Of a stretch of 64,000 bases of DNA, positions 17,459 through 24,777 are shown one piece after another. Where the stretch lies: assembly GCF_026239555.1 (NCBI RefSeq), contig NZ_JAPIVP010000005.1, positions 267,528-331,527 of the forward strand, read 5' to 3'. A program made the position numbers and the translations under genes. The notes below the pieces were generated by a model that saw only the letters and a list, made by a program, of their open reading frames with translations, ran no database searches and was not told the DNA's origin. This DNA is from Pedobacter sp. PF22-3. Lineage in GTDB: Bacteria > Bacteroidota > Bacteroidia > Sphingobacteriales > Sphingobacteriaceae. Positions within the stretch are counted from its first letter, which is position 1. Each line of letters opens with the position of its first letter.

Positions 17459-17824
17459 ATGGAAATTAAAGGAAAAGTACACGAAGTAGGTGCCACGCAA
17501 CAAGTAAGTGAAACGTTTAAAAAACGTGATTTAATAGTAGAATACGCAGAAAATCCAACATACCCAGAATATATCCGTTTTGAGGCTTTACAAGATAAAA
17601 CTGCATTATTAGATACATTTAAAGCAGGCGATGAGGTTGAGGTTTTCTTTAATTTACGTGGTCGTCCATGGACAGATAAATCAGGTAAAACATCATATTT
17701 TAACAGCTTGGTTATTTGGCGTATCAATGCCGTTGCGGCAGGTGCTCCAGCAGCTACGCCAGCTTATGCAGCTCCGGTTGATGTAAGTAGTGCACCAGGT
17801 GAAGATGATGATTTGCCTTTCTAA
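17459..17824 (+). CDS. DUF3127 domain protein with SSB-like acidic C-terminal tip
   Basis: Small protein of 121 residues. Residues 1-90 form one compact beta-rich DUF3127 domain (MEIKGKVHEVGATQQVS, FKAGDEVEVFFNLRGRPW, KTSYFNSLVIWRINAV), with an OB-fold-like strand pattern. A low-complexity Ala/Pro linker of about 20 residues follows and the chain ends in GEDDDLPF. That layout, OB-like domain, disordered linker and acidic tip ending in Leu-Pro-Phe, closely mimics bacterial single-stranded DNA-binding protein, whose tip DDDIPF recruits repair and replication enzymes. Nucleic acid binding is inference from this layout. The gene is monocistronic with a strong terminator and is divergent from the rRNA methyltransferase-like gene. 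Confidence 0.9.
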   Translation: MEIKGKVHEVGATQQVSETFKKRDLIVEYAENPTYPEYIRFEALQDKTALLDTFKAGDEVEVFFNLRGRPWTDKSGKTSYFNSLVIWRINAVAAGAPAATPAYAAPVDVSSAPGEDDDLPF

Positions 17825-17860
17825 ATAAAGAGTCTTTTTTAAGCAAACAATTTTGAACCA

Positions 17861-17889
17861 TGCCGAGGCTTAGCCTCGGCATTTTTTTT
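17861..17889 (+). terminator. Rho-independent terminator after the DUF3127 gene
   Basis: A perfect 9-bp GC-rich stem (17861-17869 with 17873-17881), a three-base loop and eight T residues follow the stop codon by 36 bp. Confidence 0.92.
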
Positions 17890-17900
17890 GACCCGCCAGG

Positions 17901-17942
17901 CTTCCGAAGTTTCTATGCCCCGGGCAGGATAAACTTCGGAAG
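17901..17942. repeat. Nested inverted repeat of a dispersed type
   Basis: CTTCCGAAGTTT (17901-17912) and AAACTTCGGAAG (17931-17942) are perfect inverted arms; the loop contains the smaller palindrome TGCCCCGGGCA. A degraded relative with ACTTCGGGAAG lies at 33703-33713. It is GC-rich compared with its surroundings and lies between a terminator and the histidine kinase promoter. Confidence 0.6.
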
Positions 17943-17994
17943 TCTTCCCGCTGTTAAAATATGTTAAAAACAACTACTTCACTTAGCTAATCAG

Positions 17995-18002
17995 TATTTT
18001 TG
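17995..18002 (+). promoter_or_regulatory. Likely -7 element of the histidine kinase gene
   Basis: TATTTTTG matches TAnnTTTG and lies 63 bp before the ATG. No clear -33 TTTG or TTG is seen at the right distance. Confidence 0.4.
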
Positions 18003-18065
18003 ATATCTATTTAGATTTAAGAAGATTATGCCCGGTTTTTTTAGTTTTAAAAACTAATCTAATTC

Positions 18066-19886
18066 ATGAAGAAAAGAAGTTTTTGGTTAATTACGGTTTT
18101 AATGACGGTTGCGCTACTTGGCGTATTTGTAATGCAATTATATTACATAAGGGAATCGTATAAACTAAAATCCCAGCTTTTTGATGAACAGGTAAATCAA
18201 ACGCTAACATCGGTAGTAAATAAGCTACAACGTAGAAATGTTGCCGATCACTTAAACCGAAAAGATGCTGAAAATAAGTTAAAGCAGTTACAGGACTCCA
18301 GGCAGCGCGCATTGGATATTAAGGATTTGCGGCAACAATATGTGCAGGAAGCAGAGCTGCGGCAGGCCGAGCGCGAAAATCAGATTGAGAGTTACCTAAA
18401 CCAACAGGATAGTATTATCCGTGTATCTTACCGGGCGCCGAATGTAATTTCTGAACGGGAATATACTTCGCTAAGTTCGGAAAACGGCGATAAACTGGAT
18501 TTGCAGATGGATGCAATTATCGATGTTAAAAGCCTTATTTTAAAAGGTTATAGCATGCGCACAAAACCTTTTACCGCACCACCAAAAACATTCGAATTTA
18601 AAAGCCTGCAGAGTTTGCCAGATACATTAAGATACCTGGTTTTTGATCCACGGGATGGTAGTCCGGGTTTTGCAAACGTGCCGAAGATTCCGAATGATTT
18701 ACAGAAAAAATTTCAACGGGAGGATGAAATTGAGCGGAAAAAATTGGCCCTTAAAATTGCTGCGCTGGGTAAAGATACTTTTTCGTATACCCGATCAAGT
18801 GTGGTTGAGGATGTATCTAAAGAACTGCAGGAGACCAATGTACCCATTTATAAACGCATTAATTTTAGCGCTTTGGGGCGCTTACTGGAACAAGAACTCC
18901 TGGCCAATAATATTTCATTAGTGCCCTCTTACCGGATTTCGTTAGCCCGAAAAGATTCGACCATTTTCATGATGGCATCTAATGTTAAAGGAGCGTTTTT
19001 ACCAGAAAATACCTATAAAACACCTTTATTCGGAAATGATATTTTTCGCGATCCTGGAATGCTCTTCGTCAGTTTCCCAAATAAAAATTCAGCCATTATA
19101 GCTAATCTAAGTGCTACACTTGCGTCGTCAATTGGATTATTATTGGTGCTTGTTTTCATCTTTTCTTACACGCTTTATGCAATTTTGAAGCAGAAAAAAC
19201 TGTCGGAAATGAAAACCGATTTCATCAATAACATGACACACGAGTTTAAAACGCCTGTAGCTACAATTATGATTGCAAGCGAAGCTTTGAAAGATCCGGA
19301 GGTGACAGCAGATAAAGCCCGGTTAAAACGTTTGGCTGGAATCATTTATGATGAAAATGTTCGCCTGGGTAGCCATATTGAGCGTGTTTTAAGTATTGCG
19401 CGTTTAGAGAAGGGAGAACTTAAAATGGAGAACGCAGCGGTAGATGTGAACGATTTGATTGTGATTGTGCTAGATAGCATGGAATTGCAGCTGCAAAAAA
19501 GGAATGCCATAATCAATGTGCATACCGATGCAGAAAATGCAGTTGTATACGGCGATGAACTTCACCTCTCTAATGTAATTTATAACCTGATTGATAATGC
19601 GAATAAATACAGTAGTGATACGCCTGAGATTACCATTACTACCCGAAATGCCGGCAAGAATTTAATTATCGAAATAGCGGATAAGGGTATTGGAATGACC
19701 AAAGAACAGTCTAAAAGGATTTTCGACCAGTTTTACAGAGTGCCCACCGGTAATTTACACGATGTTAAAGGCTTTGGTCTGGGTTTAAATTATGTTCAGG
19801 ATATTATTAAAAAACTGAACGGAACGATTAAGGTAAGTAGCGAAAAGGATAAAGGAACAACGTTCGAAATATCTTTACCTTTATAA
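18066..19886 (+). CDS. Two-component sensor histidine kinase
   Basis: Inner-membrane sensor kinase of 606 residues. One membrane helix at about residues 7-26 and another at about 353-375 enclose a periplasmic region of some 320 residues with a charged, coiled-coil-like start (about 40-110). I do not recognise a named sensor fold in it. The cytoplasmic part has the HisKA helix FINNMTHEFKTPVATIM with phospho-acceptor His392, then the ATPase N box NLIDNANKYSSD, the G1 box IADKGIGMTKEQ and G2 box GFGLGLNYV. There is no HAMP domain. The OmpR-type regulator 155 bp downstream on the same strand is its probable partner. The stimulus is unknown. Confidence 0.95.
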   Translation: MKKRSFWLITVLMTVALLGVFVMQLYYIRESYKLKSQLFDEQVNQTLTSVVNKLQRRNVADHLNRKDAENKLKQLQDSRQRALDIKDLRQQYVQEAELRQAERENQIESYLNQQDSIIRVSYRAPNVISEREYTSLSSENGDKLDLQMDAIIDVKSLILKGYSMRTKPFTAPPKTFEFKSLQSLPDTLRYLVFDPRDGSPGFANVPKIPNDLQKKFQREDEIERKKLALKIAALGKDTFSYTRSSVVEDVSKELQETNVPIYKRINFSALGRLLEQELLANNISLVPSYRISLARKDSTIFMMASNVKGAFLPENTYKTPLFGNDIFRDPGMLFVSFPNKNSAIIANLSATLASSIGLLLVLVFIFSYTLYAILKQKKLSEMKTDFINNMTHEFKTPVATIMIASEALKDPEVTADKARLKRLAGIIYDENVRLGSHIERVLSIARLEKGELKMENAAVDVNDLIVIVLDSMELQLQKRNAIINVHTDAENAVVYGDELHLSNVIYNLIDNANKYSSDTPEITITTRNAGKNLIIEIADKGIGMTKEQSKRIFDQFYRVPTGNLHDVKGFGLGLNYVQDIIKKLNGTIKVSSEKDKGTTFEISLPL

Positions 19887-20041
19887 ACTGAAACATTGGT
19901 ATGAAAGCTTGCTGTATCGATGTATTAAAATAAAAAAGGCCTAAAATAGTAGCTTATTAATTTATTCAAATTAAACAGTTACTCATATTCATCATCAAAA
20001 GCTAATGTGGCTAATGTCACGTATTGAATAAAAACAAGAAA

Positions 20042-20737
20042 ATGAAAAAAATACTCCTGGTAGAAGACGACCCAAATTTAGGTTTATTGTTACAAGACTA
20101 TCTGCAGCTGAAAGGCAAGTTTGATGTAGTACTTTGTACTGATGGGGAGGATGGTTTGAAGGCATTTAATAAGCAAAACTTCGATTTATGTATTTTAGAT
20201 GTGATGATGCCCAAAAAAGATGGCTTTACCTTAGGTAAAGATATTAGAAAGGTAAACACCCAGGTGCCTATTATTTTTGCAACGGCTAAAACCATGTTAG
20301 AAGATAAATCTGCTGCATATGATTTAGGCGGCGATGATTACATCACTAAACCATTTCGTATAGAAGAGCTTTTACTGCGTATTAATGCCATGTTTAAGCG
20401 GATAGCGAATAAAACAGATAAGAACGACGAGGTTGCCGAAACCCAGTTTACTATTGGTCGGTATCATTTCGATTATACTACCCAGATTATTACCGATAAC
20501 GATCATCAACAAAAACTTTCTACCAAAGAAGCTGAGCTTTTAAGGTTATTGTGTTTGAAAAAGAATACCGTTTTAACCCGTGAGGAAGCATTGTTAAGCA
20601 TCTGGCATGATGATAATTACTTTAACGGAAGAAGTATGGATGTGTTTTTAAGCAAACTGCGTAAGTATCTTAAGGCCGATCCGGCAGTTGAAATTATTAA
20701 TGTGCACGGAAAAGGTTATAAGTTGTTGGTGAGTTAG
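20042..20737 (+). CDS. OmpR-family response regulator
   Basis: Cytoplasmic transcription regulator of 231 residues. The receiver domain begins KKILLVEDDPNLG with acidic residues 8-10, has the phospho-acceptor Asp53 in CILDVMMPKKDG, and the conserved lysine in DYITKPF. The C-terminal winged helix (about residues 130-230) ends with the usual INVHGKGYKLL. I place the start at ATG 20042; a TTG six codons upstream is in frame but would add a lysine-rich extension not typical of receivers. It follows the histidine kinase on the same strand and is probably phosphorylated by it. A dispersed repeat follows directly. Confidence 0.95.
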   Translation: MKKILLVEDDPNLGLLLQDYLQLKGKFDVVLCTDGEDGLKAFNKQNFDLCILDVMMPKKDGFTLGKDIRKVNTQVPIIFATAKTMLEDKSAAYDLGGDDYITKPFRIEELLLRINAMFKRIANKTDKNDEVAETQFTIGRYHFDYTTQIITDNDHQQKLSTKEAELLRLLCLKKNTVLTREEALLSIWHDDNYFNGRSMDVFLSKLRKYLKADPAVEIINVHGKGYKLLVS

Positions 20738-20750
20738 ATCTAGTGGTAAA

Positions 20751-20919
20751 AGTTGGAATGTTGTAACGTTGAAATGTTCCGCATTATCGTCATTTTGAGC
20801 GAAGCGCTACGCAGTTGAGAAATCTATTTAATGTACCTTTCCAGCGTGTCGTCAATCCTGAACTTGTTTCATGATCTTTCAAGCGAGATTAGATCTCTCC
20901 GCTACGGTCGAGATGACGG
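20751..20919. repeat. Two adjacent dispersed repeats between the response regulator and mqnD
   Basis: The first part (20751-20780) shares AATGTTGTAACGTT with the groES-groEL spacer. The second part begins CGTCATTTTGAGCGAAG at 20789 and ends GGTCGAGATGACGG near 20906-20919, matching the element at 12009-12093. An internal TCCTGAACTTGTTTCATGAT segment suggests a nested unit. It fills nearly the entire 188-bp gap between convergent genes. Confidence 0.7.
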
Positions 20920-20925
20920 GACGAA

Positions 20926-21774
20926 TTAAATATACAAATCCTCCTGAATAGCAGGAATAATACCGCGTTCCTGGGCCAGTTTAAATAAAGTATCAACTGC
21001 TTTGCGACCTTCTTCACCAAGATTGATGCTGTATTTATTTACATATAATTCGATGTGTTTGTACATCACACTTTCTTCCATGGCTTGCGCATGCTGGCGG
21101 ATGAAATCGATACCCGATTTTGGATGTGCAAACGCAAATTCAACAGATTGGCGGATCAGGCGGTTTACTTTTAACTGTATTTCGCGGTCTAAATTGCGAT
21201 TAATTACAATACCTCCTAATGGAATGGCACATCCGGTAAGTTTTTCCCAATAATCGCCTAAATCAACAATTTTGGTTAAACCTTTATCCTGATAGGTAAA
21301 CCTGTTTTCGTGAATGATCAGGCCTAAATCAATCTCCTCGTTAAGTAAAGCCGATTCAATCTCCGAGAACACAAGTTCTTGTTTGTTTTGTAAGTGGGGA
21401 TAAGCGATCCCCAATAAGAAATTTGCTGTAGTATATTTCCCGGGTATCCCAATTTTGAGCGTATTATTTGGGCTTTGGAGTTGAGGGGCAGCTGCGCCTT
21501 CAAAATCATTTTTGCTGATCAATAGCGGGCCAACGCCAAAGCCCAGGGCACTACCGGCATCCAATAAAGCATACTGGCTGGCTACATAGGCAAATGCATG
21601 AAAACTTAACTTGGTAATGTCTAATTCGCCCCTAAGTGCTTTTTGGTTTAAGGTTTCAACATCGTCATAAAAAACTTCAAATGTTAATCCTTCCGTATCA
21701 ATTTTATGGTGAATGAGTGCGTCGAAAATAAATGTATCGTTAGGGCAGGGAGAAAATCCAAGGGTAAGTTTCAT
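20926..21774 (-). CDS. mqnD: 1,4-dihydroxy-6-naphthoate synthase
   Basis: Cytoplasmic enzyme of the futalosine route to menaquinone; it converts cyclic dehypoxanthine futalosine to 1,4-dihydroxy-6-naphthoate. The 282-residue protein has the periplasmic-binding-protein-like fold typical of MqnD, starting LTLGFSPCPNDTFIFDAL, with TKLSFHAFAYV, GFGVGPLLISK and CAIPLGGIVINR. It is downstream of mqnB on the same strand, separated by 118 bp with a 26-bp perfect palindrome. The presence of both genes shows that this organism makes menaquinone through futalosine and not through the classical Men route. The remaining mqn genes are outside the window. Confidence 0.95.
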   Translation of the reverse strand: MKLTLGFSPCPNDTFIFDALIHHKIDTEGLTFEVFYDDVETLNQKALRGELDITKLSFHAFAYVASQYALLDAGSALGFGVGPLLISKNDFEGAAAPQLQSPNNTLKIGIPGKYTTANFLLGIAYPHLQNKQELVFSEIESALLNEEIDLGLIIHENRFTYQDKGLTKIVDLGDYWEKLTGCAIPLGGIVINRNLDREIQLKVNRLIRQSVEFAFAHPKSGIDFIRQHAQAMEESVMYKHIELYVNKYSINLGEEGRKAVDTLFKLAQERGIIPAIQEDLYI

Positions 21775-21815
21775 CTATTAATTTTTTTGTTTTCAGTTGT
21801 TAGATGGAGCCTTTG

Positions 21816-21841
21816 ACAATTAAAATAATTATTTTAATTGT
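21816..21841. repeat. Perfect 26-bp AT-rich palindrome between mqnB and mqnD
   Basis: The arms ACAATTAAAATAA and TTATTTTAATTGT meet with no spacer. It could be an operator, a cruciform site or an RNA hairpin between the two genes. No T-run follows on the minus strand, so a standard terminator is unlikely. Confidence 0.6.
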
Positions 21842-21892
21842 GTTGGGTTCATAATTCAAAATTAAGTACTGCGGTAAACTAATCGGTCATAA

Positions 21893-22516
21893 TCAGTTCA
21901 TTTCTCCAATAAAGTCGATGGCCCAATCGTTTAAGTTTTTAATGGCAAGGCCAATTTTCCAATTGTCTTTATTTCTAGGTTCTACATAATTAGAGATACT
22001 TCTAATCTGTAAACTAGCTATGTTTAGCTGTTTGCAGGCATAAAAAACAGCAGCGCCTTCCATGCTTTCGGTGGTTGGATTTAACCTGCTGATTAAATTT
22101 TTGATGCTTTTCTCGCTTCCCGTTACACAGTTTACGGTAATGCCCTTTGCTATGGGCAGGTTAACACCCTGGGATGTTGTTGGGGTATAATGGCTCTCTC
22201 CAAAACCTAAATCATTTATGCTCAAAAATTCGGCTCCATTTTCGGCCCCCATTTCGGCAAAAGTATCTTCAGTAATATTTAGTACAGTACCTAAGGCCAT
22301 ATCCCGATTGAAGCTGCCGGCGATCCCTAAATTTAACACGAGGTTATATTTAGATGAAAGGTGTTTGCCTAGTGCAAAAGCTGTTGCTACCATTCCAACT
22401 CCGGTAATCAGCAGGTCGAAATTTTTACTTTCTACAAAATCACTGTCAGGTAAATTAAAGTGCTGATAAAAGAAGGTAAGTTCGGCTTTTGTAGCCGCAA
22501 CAACTAAAGTTTTCAT
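21893..22516 (-). CDS. mqnB: Futalosine hydrolase
   Basis: Cytoplasmic nucleosidase of 207 residues that removes hypoxanthine from futalosine to give dehypoxanthine futalosine. It has the nucleoside phosphorylase fold: TLVVAATKAELTFF at the start, LVLNLGIAGSFNRDMALGTV as the ribose-binding region, TESMEGAAVFYACKQL with the catalytic Met-Glu pair, and ISNYVEPRNKDNWKIG near the end, a stretch characteristic of MqnB compared with MTA nucleosidases. It precedes mqnD in the same direction, so the two work in the same pathway. It is divergent from the pterin genes. Confidence 0.93.
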   Translation of the reverse strand: MKTLVVAATKAELTFFYQHFNLPDSDFVESKNFDLLITGVGMVATAFALGKHLSSKYNLVLNLGIAGSFNRDMALGTVLNITEDTFAEMGAENGAEFLSINDLGFGESHYTPTTSQGVNLPIAKGITVNCVTGSEKSIKNLISRLNPTTESMEGAAVFYACKQLNIASLQIRSISNYVEPRNKDNWKIGLAIKNLNDWAIDFIGEMN

Positions 22517-22593
22517 ATTGTAAAGTTAGCAGATTATATATAAGGATTTCTTTTAGCTATGGTCTTTAGTCTTTAAGCTTAAACCTTTATCCG

Positions 22594-22601
22594 TATATTT
22601 G
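22594..22601 (+). promoter_or_regulatory. -7 element of the pterin operon
   Basis: TATATTTG matches TAnnTTTG 18 bp before the ATG at 22619. The leader would be only about ten bases. No convincing -33 element is visible. Confidence 0.5.
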
Positions 22602-22618
22602 CATTTTATTTTATAGTA

Positions 22619-23029
22619 ATGATTTACATAACGAGAAAAGCATCATTTAATGCGGCGCATAAATTGGCGCGTACCGATTGGGATGATGATAAAAATAATG
22701 AAGTTTATGGTAAATGTGCCAACCCCAACTGGCATGGCCATAACTATTGGTTATACGTTACCGTTAAAGGCGAAGTAAATCCGGAAACAGGTTTTCTGGT
22801 TGATTTGAAATGGCTTAAAGACGTAATGAATGACTATGTGGTGGATAAGGTTGATCATAAAAATTTAAATCTTGATGTAGATTTTATGAAAGGCAAACTG
22901 GCTTCTACCGAAAACCTGGCCATCGAAATCTGGAAACAACTTTGGGCTCCGATTGCAGAGAGCGGTGCGATTTTACACTGTGTAAAAATCTACGAAACCG
23001 AAAATAATTTTGTTGAATACTTTGGTTAA
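22619..23029 (+). CDS. 6-pyruvoyltetrahydropterin synthase family protein
   Basis: Cytoplasmic zinc enzyme of 136 residues acting on dihydroneopterin triphosphate. Zinc ligands are His14 (SFNAAHKL), His39 and His41 (WHGHNY); the catalytic cysteine is Cys33; the VDHKNLNLD segment provides the conserved Asp-His. The spacing C-x5-HGHNY is that of animal 6-pyruvoyltetrahydropterin synthase, while E. coli QueD has C-x3-HGH. The text around it (GKCANPNWHGHNY, TTEN-like STENLA) also reads like the animal enzyme. It is 12 bp before folE, which makes its substrate. The product may therefore be a biopterin-type cofactor precursor and not 6-carboxytetrahydropterin for queuosine, though the latter cannot be excluded. 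Confidence 0.88.
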   Translation: MIYITRKASFNAAHKLARTDWDDDKNNEVYGKCANPNWHGHNYWLYVTVKGEVNPETGFLVDLKWLKDVMNDYVVDKVDHKNLNLDVDFMKGKLASTENLAIEIWKQLWAPIAESGAILHCVKIYETENNFVEYFG

Positions 23030-23041
23030 AAATCTAAATTA

Positions 23042-23677
23042 ATGAGCAATAAAGACGTATTAAAAGGCGAATCGAGAGATGGTTATGTAAAAATAGACCG
23101 TTACAACGAGGATAAAATTGAAGCTGTAGCGGCACATTATAAAGATATTCTTGGTCAGTTGGGTGAAAATCCAGCGCGCGAAGGGTTACTAAAAACACCT
23201 GAACGTGTGGCTAAAGCATTGCAATATTTAACACATGGCTACGATCTAAAACCTGATGAAATCCTTAAGTCGGCCATGTTTGAAGAGGATTACAGCCAAA
23301 TGGTAGTAGTTAAAGATATTGAAGTATATTCGATGTGCGAGCACCACATGCTACCATTTTTTGGCAAAGCACATATTGCTTATATTCCTAATGGACATAT
23401 TGTGGGTTTAAGTAAAATTCCCCGTGTAGTTGATGCTTTTGCGCGCCGTTTACAGGTACAGGAACGTTTAACAAACGAAATTAGGGATTGTATCCAAAAT
23501 ACCCTGAGTCCAATGGGTGTTGCAGTAGTGATAGAATGCAGGCACTTATGCATGTCTATGCGTGGTGTGCAAAAACAAAACTCGGTAACCACAACGTCAG
23601 CCTTTACAGGAACTTTTTTAAGTAACGATAAAACAAGAGCGGAGTTTTTGAGGTTAATTACCGCGAGTTTAGACTAA
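23042..23677 (+). CDS. folE: GTP cyclohydrolase I
   Basis: Cytoplasmic enzyme of 211 residues that converts GTP to 7,8-dihydroneopterin triphosphate, the entry point of folate, biopterin and deazapurine synthesis. Key motifs are [20 protein letters not shown] with the zinc-binding Cys-Glu-His-His, [20 protein letters not shown], and [18 protein letters not shown] with the second zinc cysteine. Length fits the family. It lies 12 bp after the PTPS-like gene and is surely in the same transcript, so the two supply a pterin together. A repeat-rich spacer separates it from fabD. Confidence 0.97.
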   Translation: MSNKDVLKGESRDGYVKIDRYNEDKIEAVAAHYKDILGQLGENPAREGLLKTPERVAKALQYLTHGYDLKPDEILKSAMFEEDYSQMVVVKDIEVYSMCEHHMLPFFGKAHIAYIPNGHIVGLSKIPRVVDAFARRLQVQERLTNEIRDCIQNTLSPMGVAVVIECRHLCMSMRGVQKQNSVTTTSAFTGTFLSNDKTRAEFLRLITASLD

Positions 23678-23807
23678 TTGGTATCGAGTATTTAGTATCA
23701 AGTAGGAAGAAGAAGTTTCTGGTAAAATAGTATTAAGTAGAAAGTATCAAGATAGGCATCTAGATAAAAACGCTAAACGCCAAACACGATACGCCAAACT
23801 AATTATA
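23678..23807. repeat. Repeat-rich spacer between folE and fabD
   Basis: The spacer contains near-repeats of AGTATCAAGTA (around 23694-23704 and, degraded, around 23730-23752), followed by GCTAAACGCCAAACACGATACGCCAAAC-type units of about 9-11 bp at 23771-23798. It looks like a decayed intergenic repeat. No gene or promoter is seen. Confidence 0.45.
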
Positions 23808-24689
23808 ATGAAAGCATATATTTTTCCCGGACAGGGAGCACAGTTTGTAGGCATGGGTAAAGATCTTTACGAAAACCCAAAAGCTGCAGCATTATTTGAA
23901 CAAGCCAATGAAATTATCGGTTTCCGCATTAGCGATATTATGTTTAGCGGAACAGATGAAGAACTGAAACAAACCAATGTAACCCAACCAGCCATTTTTT
24001 TGCATTCGGTTATATTAGCAAAAGTTTTGGGAGATAATTTTAAACCTGATATGGTTGCAGGCCATTCTTTAGGTGAGTTTTCGGCTTTAGTAGCGGCGAA
24101 CGCATTAAGTTTTGAAGATGGATTAAGGCTGGTTATTGCTCGTGCAAATGCCATGCAAAAGGCATGTGAAGCACAACCATCAACCATGGCGGCTATTTTA
24201 GGGCTAGCTGATGATGTGGTTGAAAAAATCTGTGCAGAAATTGATGCCGTAGTGGTACCTGCAAATTACAACTGCCCTGGGCAATTGGTTATTTCGGGAA
24301 GTATAGAAGGGATTGATCTGGCTTGCGCCAAATTAACAGAAGCTGGCGCAAAAAGAGCATTGAAATTAAACGTAGGTGGTGCATTTCACTCCCCTTTAAT
24401 GGAGCCTGCAAAAATCGAATTACAGGCTGCTATTGAAGCCACCAATATTGCATCGCCAATTTGTCCTGTTTATCAAAATGTTGATGCTAAGCCATATACA
24501 GATCCAGCTGAAATAAAAGCCAATTTAATTAAACAATTAACCGGTGCTGTGCGTTGGACACAGACGGTAGGCAACATGCTTGCCGATGGCGCAACTGAAT
24601 TTGTAGAGGTTGGTCCGGGCAATGTGTTACAGGGATTGGTTAAAAAAGTAAGTCGCGAGGTACAGACAAGCAGTGCTGCTATAGTGTAA
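23808..24689 (+). CDS. fabD: Malonyl-CoA:ACP transacylase
   Basis: Cytoplasmic enzyme of 293 residues that moves malonyl from CoA to acyl carrier protein for fatty acid synthesis. It opens with KAYIFPGQGAQFVGMG, has the nucleophile Ser87 in VAGHSLGEFSALVAA, the conserved arginine in VIARANAMQKA, and the catalytic histidine in GGAFHSPLM. Length is normal for a stand-alone FabD. No other fab gene is adjacent, so it is separate from the usual fabH-fabD-fabG cluster. A strong terminator follows. Confidence 0.97.
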   Translation: MKAYIFPGQGAQFVGMGKDLYENPKAAALFEQANEIIGFRISDIMFSGTDEELKQTNVTQPAIFLHSVILAKVLGDNFKPDMVAGHSLGEFSALVAANALSFEDGLRLVIARANAMQKACEAQPSTMAAILGLADDVVEKICAEIDAVVVPANYNCPGQLVISGSIEGIDLACAKLTEAGAKRALKLNVGGAFHSPLMEPAKIELQAAIEATNIASPICPVYQNVDAKPYTDPAEIKANLIKQLTGAVRWTQTVGNMLADGATEFVEVGPGNVLQGLVKKVSREVQTSSAAIV

Positions 24690-24714
24690 TTTACTCAAAT
24701 AGAATATTATTGCC

Positions 24715-24750
24715 AACGCCATAAACTCGAAGTTTATGGCGTTGTTTTTT
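24715..24750 (+). terminator. Rho-independent terminator after fabD
   Basis: A perfect 13-bp stem (24715-24727 with 24731-24743), CGA loop, then G and six T residues. It ends 28 bp before the next start codon. Confidence 0.92.
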
Positions 24751-24777
24751 ATCAATATTTAATATCTTTATCCGTAG

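Noticed and set aside
23678..23807. Possible CRISPR or tandem array after folE
   Set aside because: The repeated units are short, degraded and unevenly spaced, and no cas genes are present.
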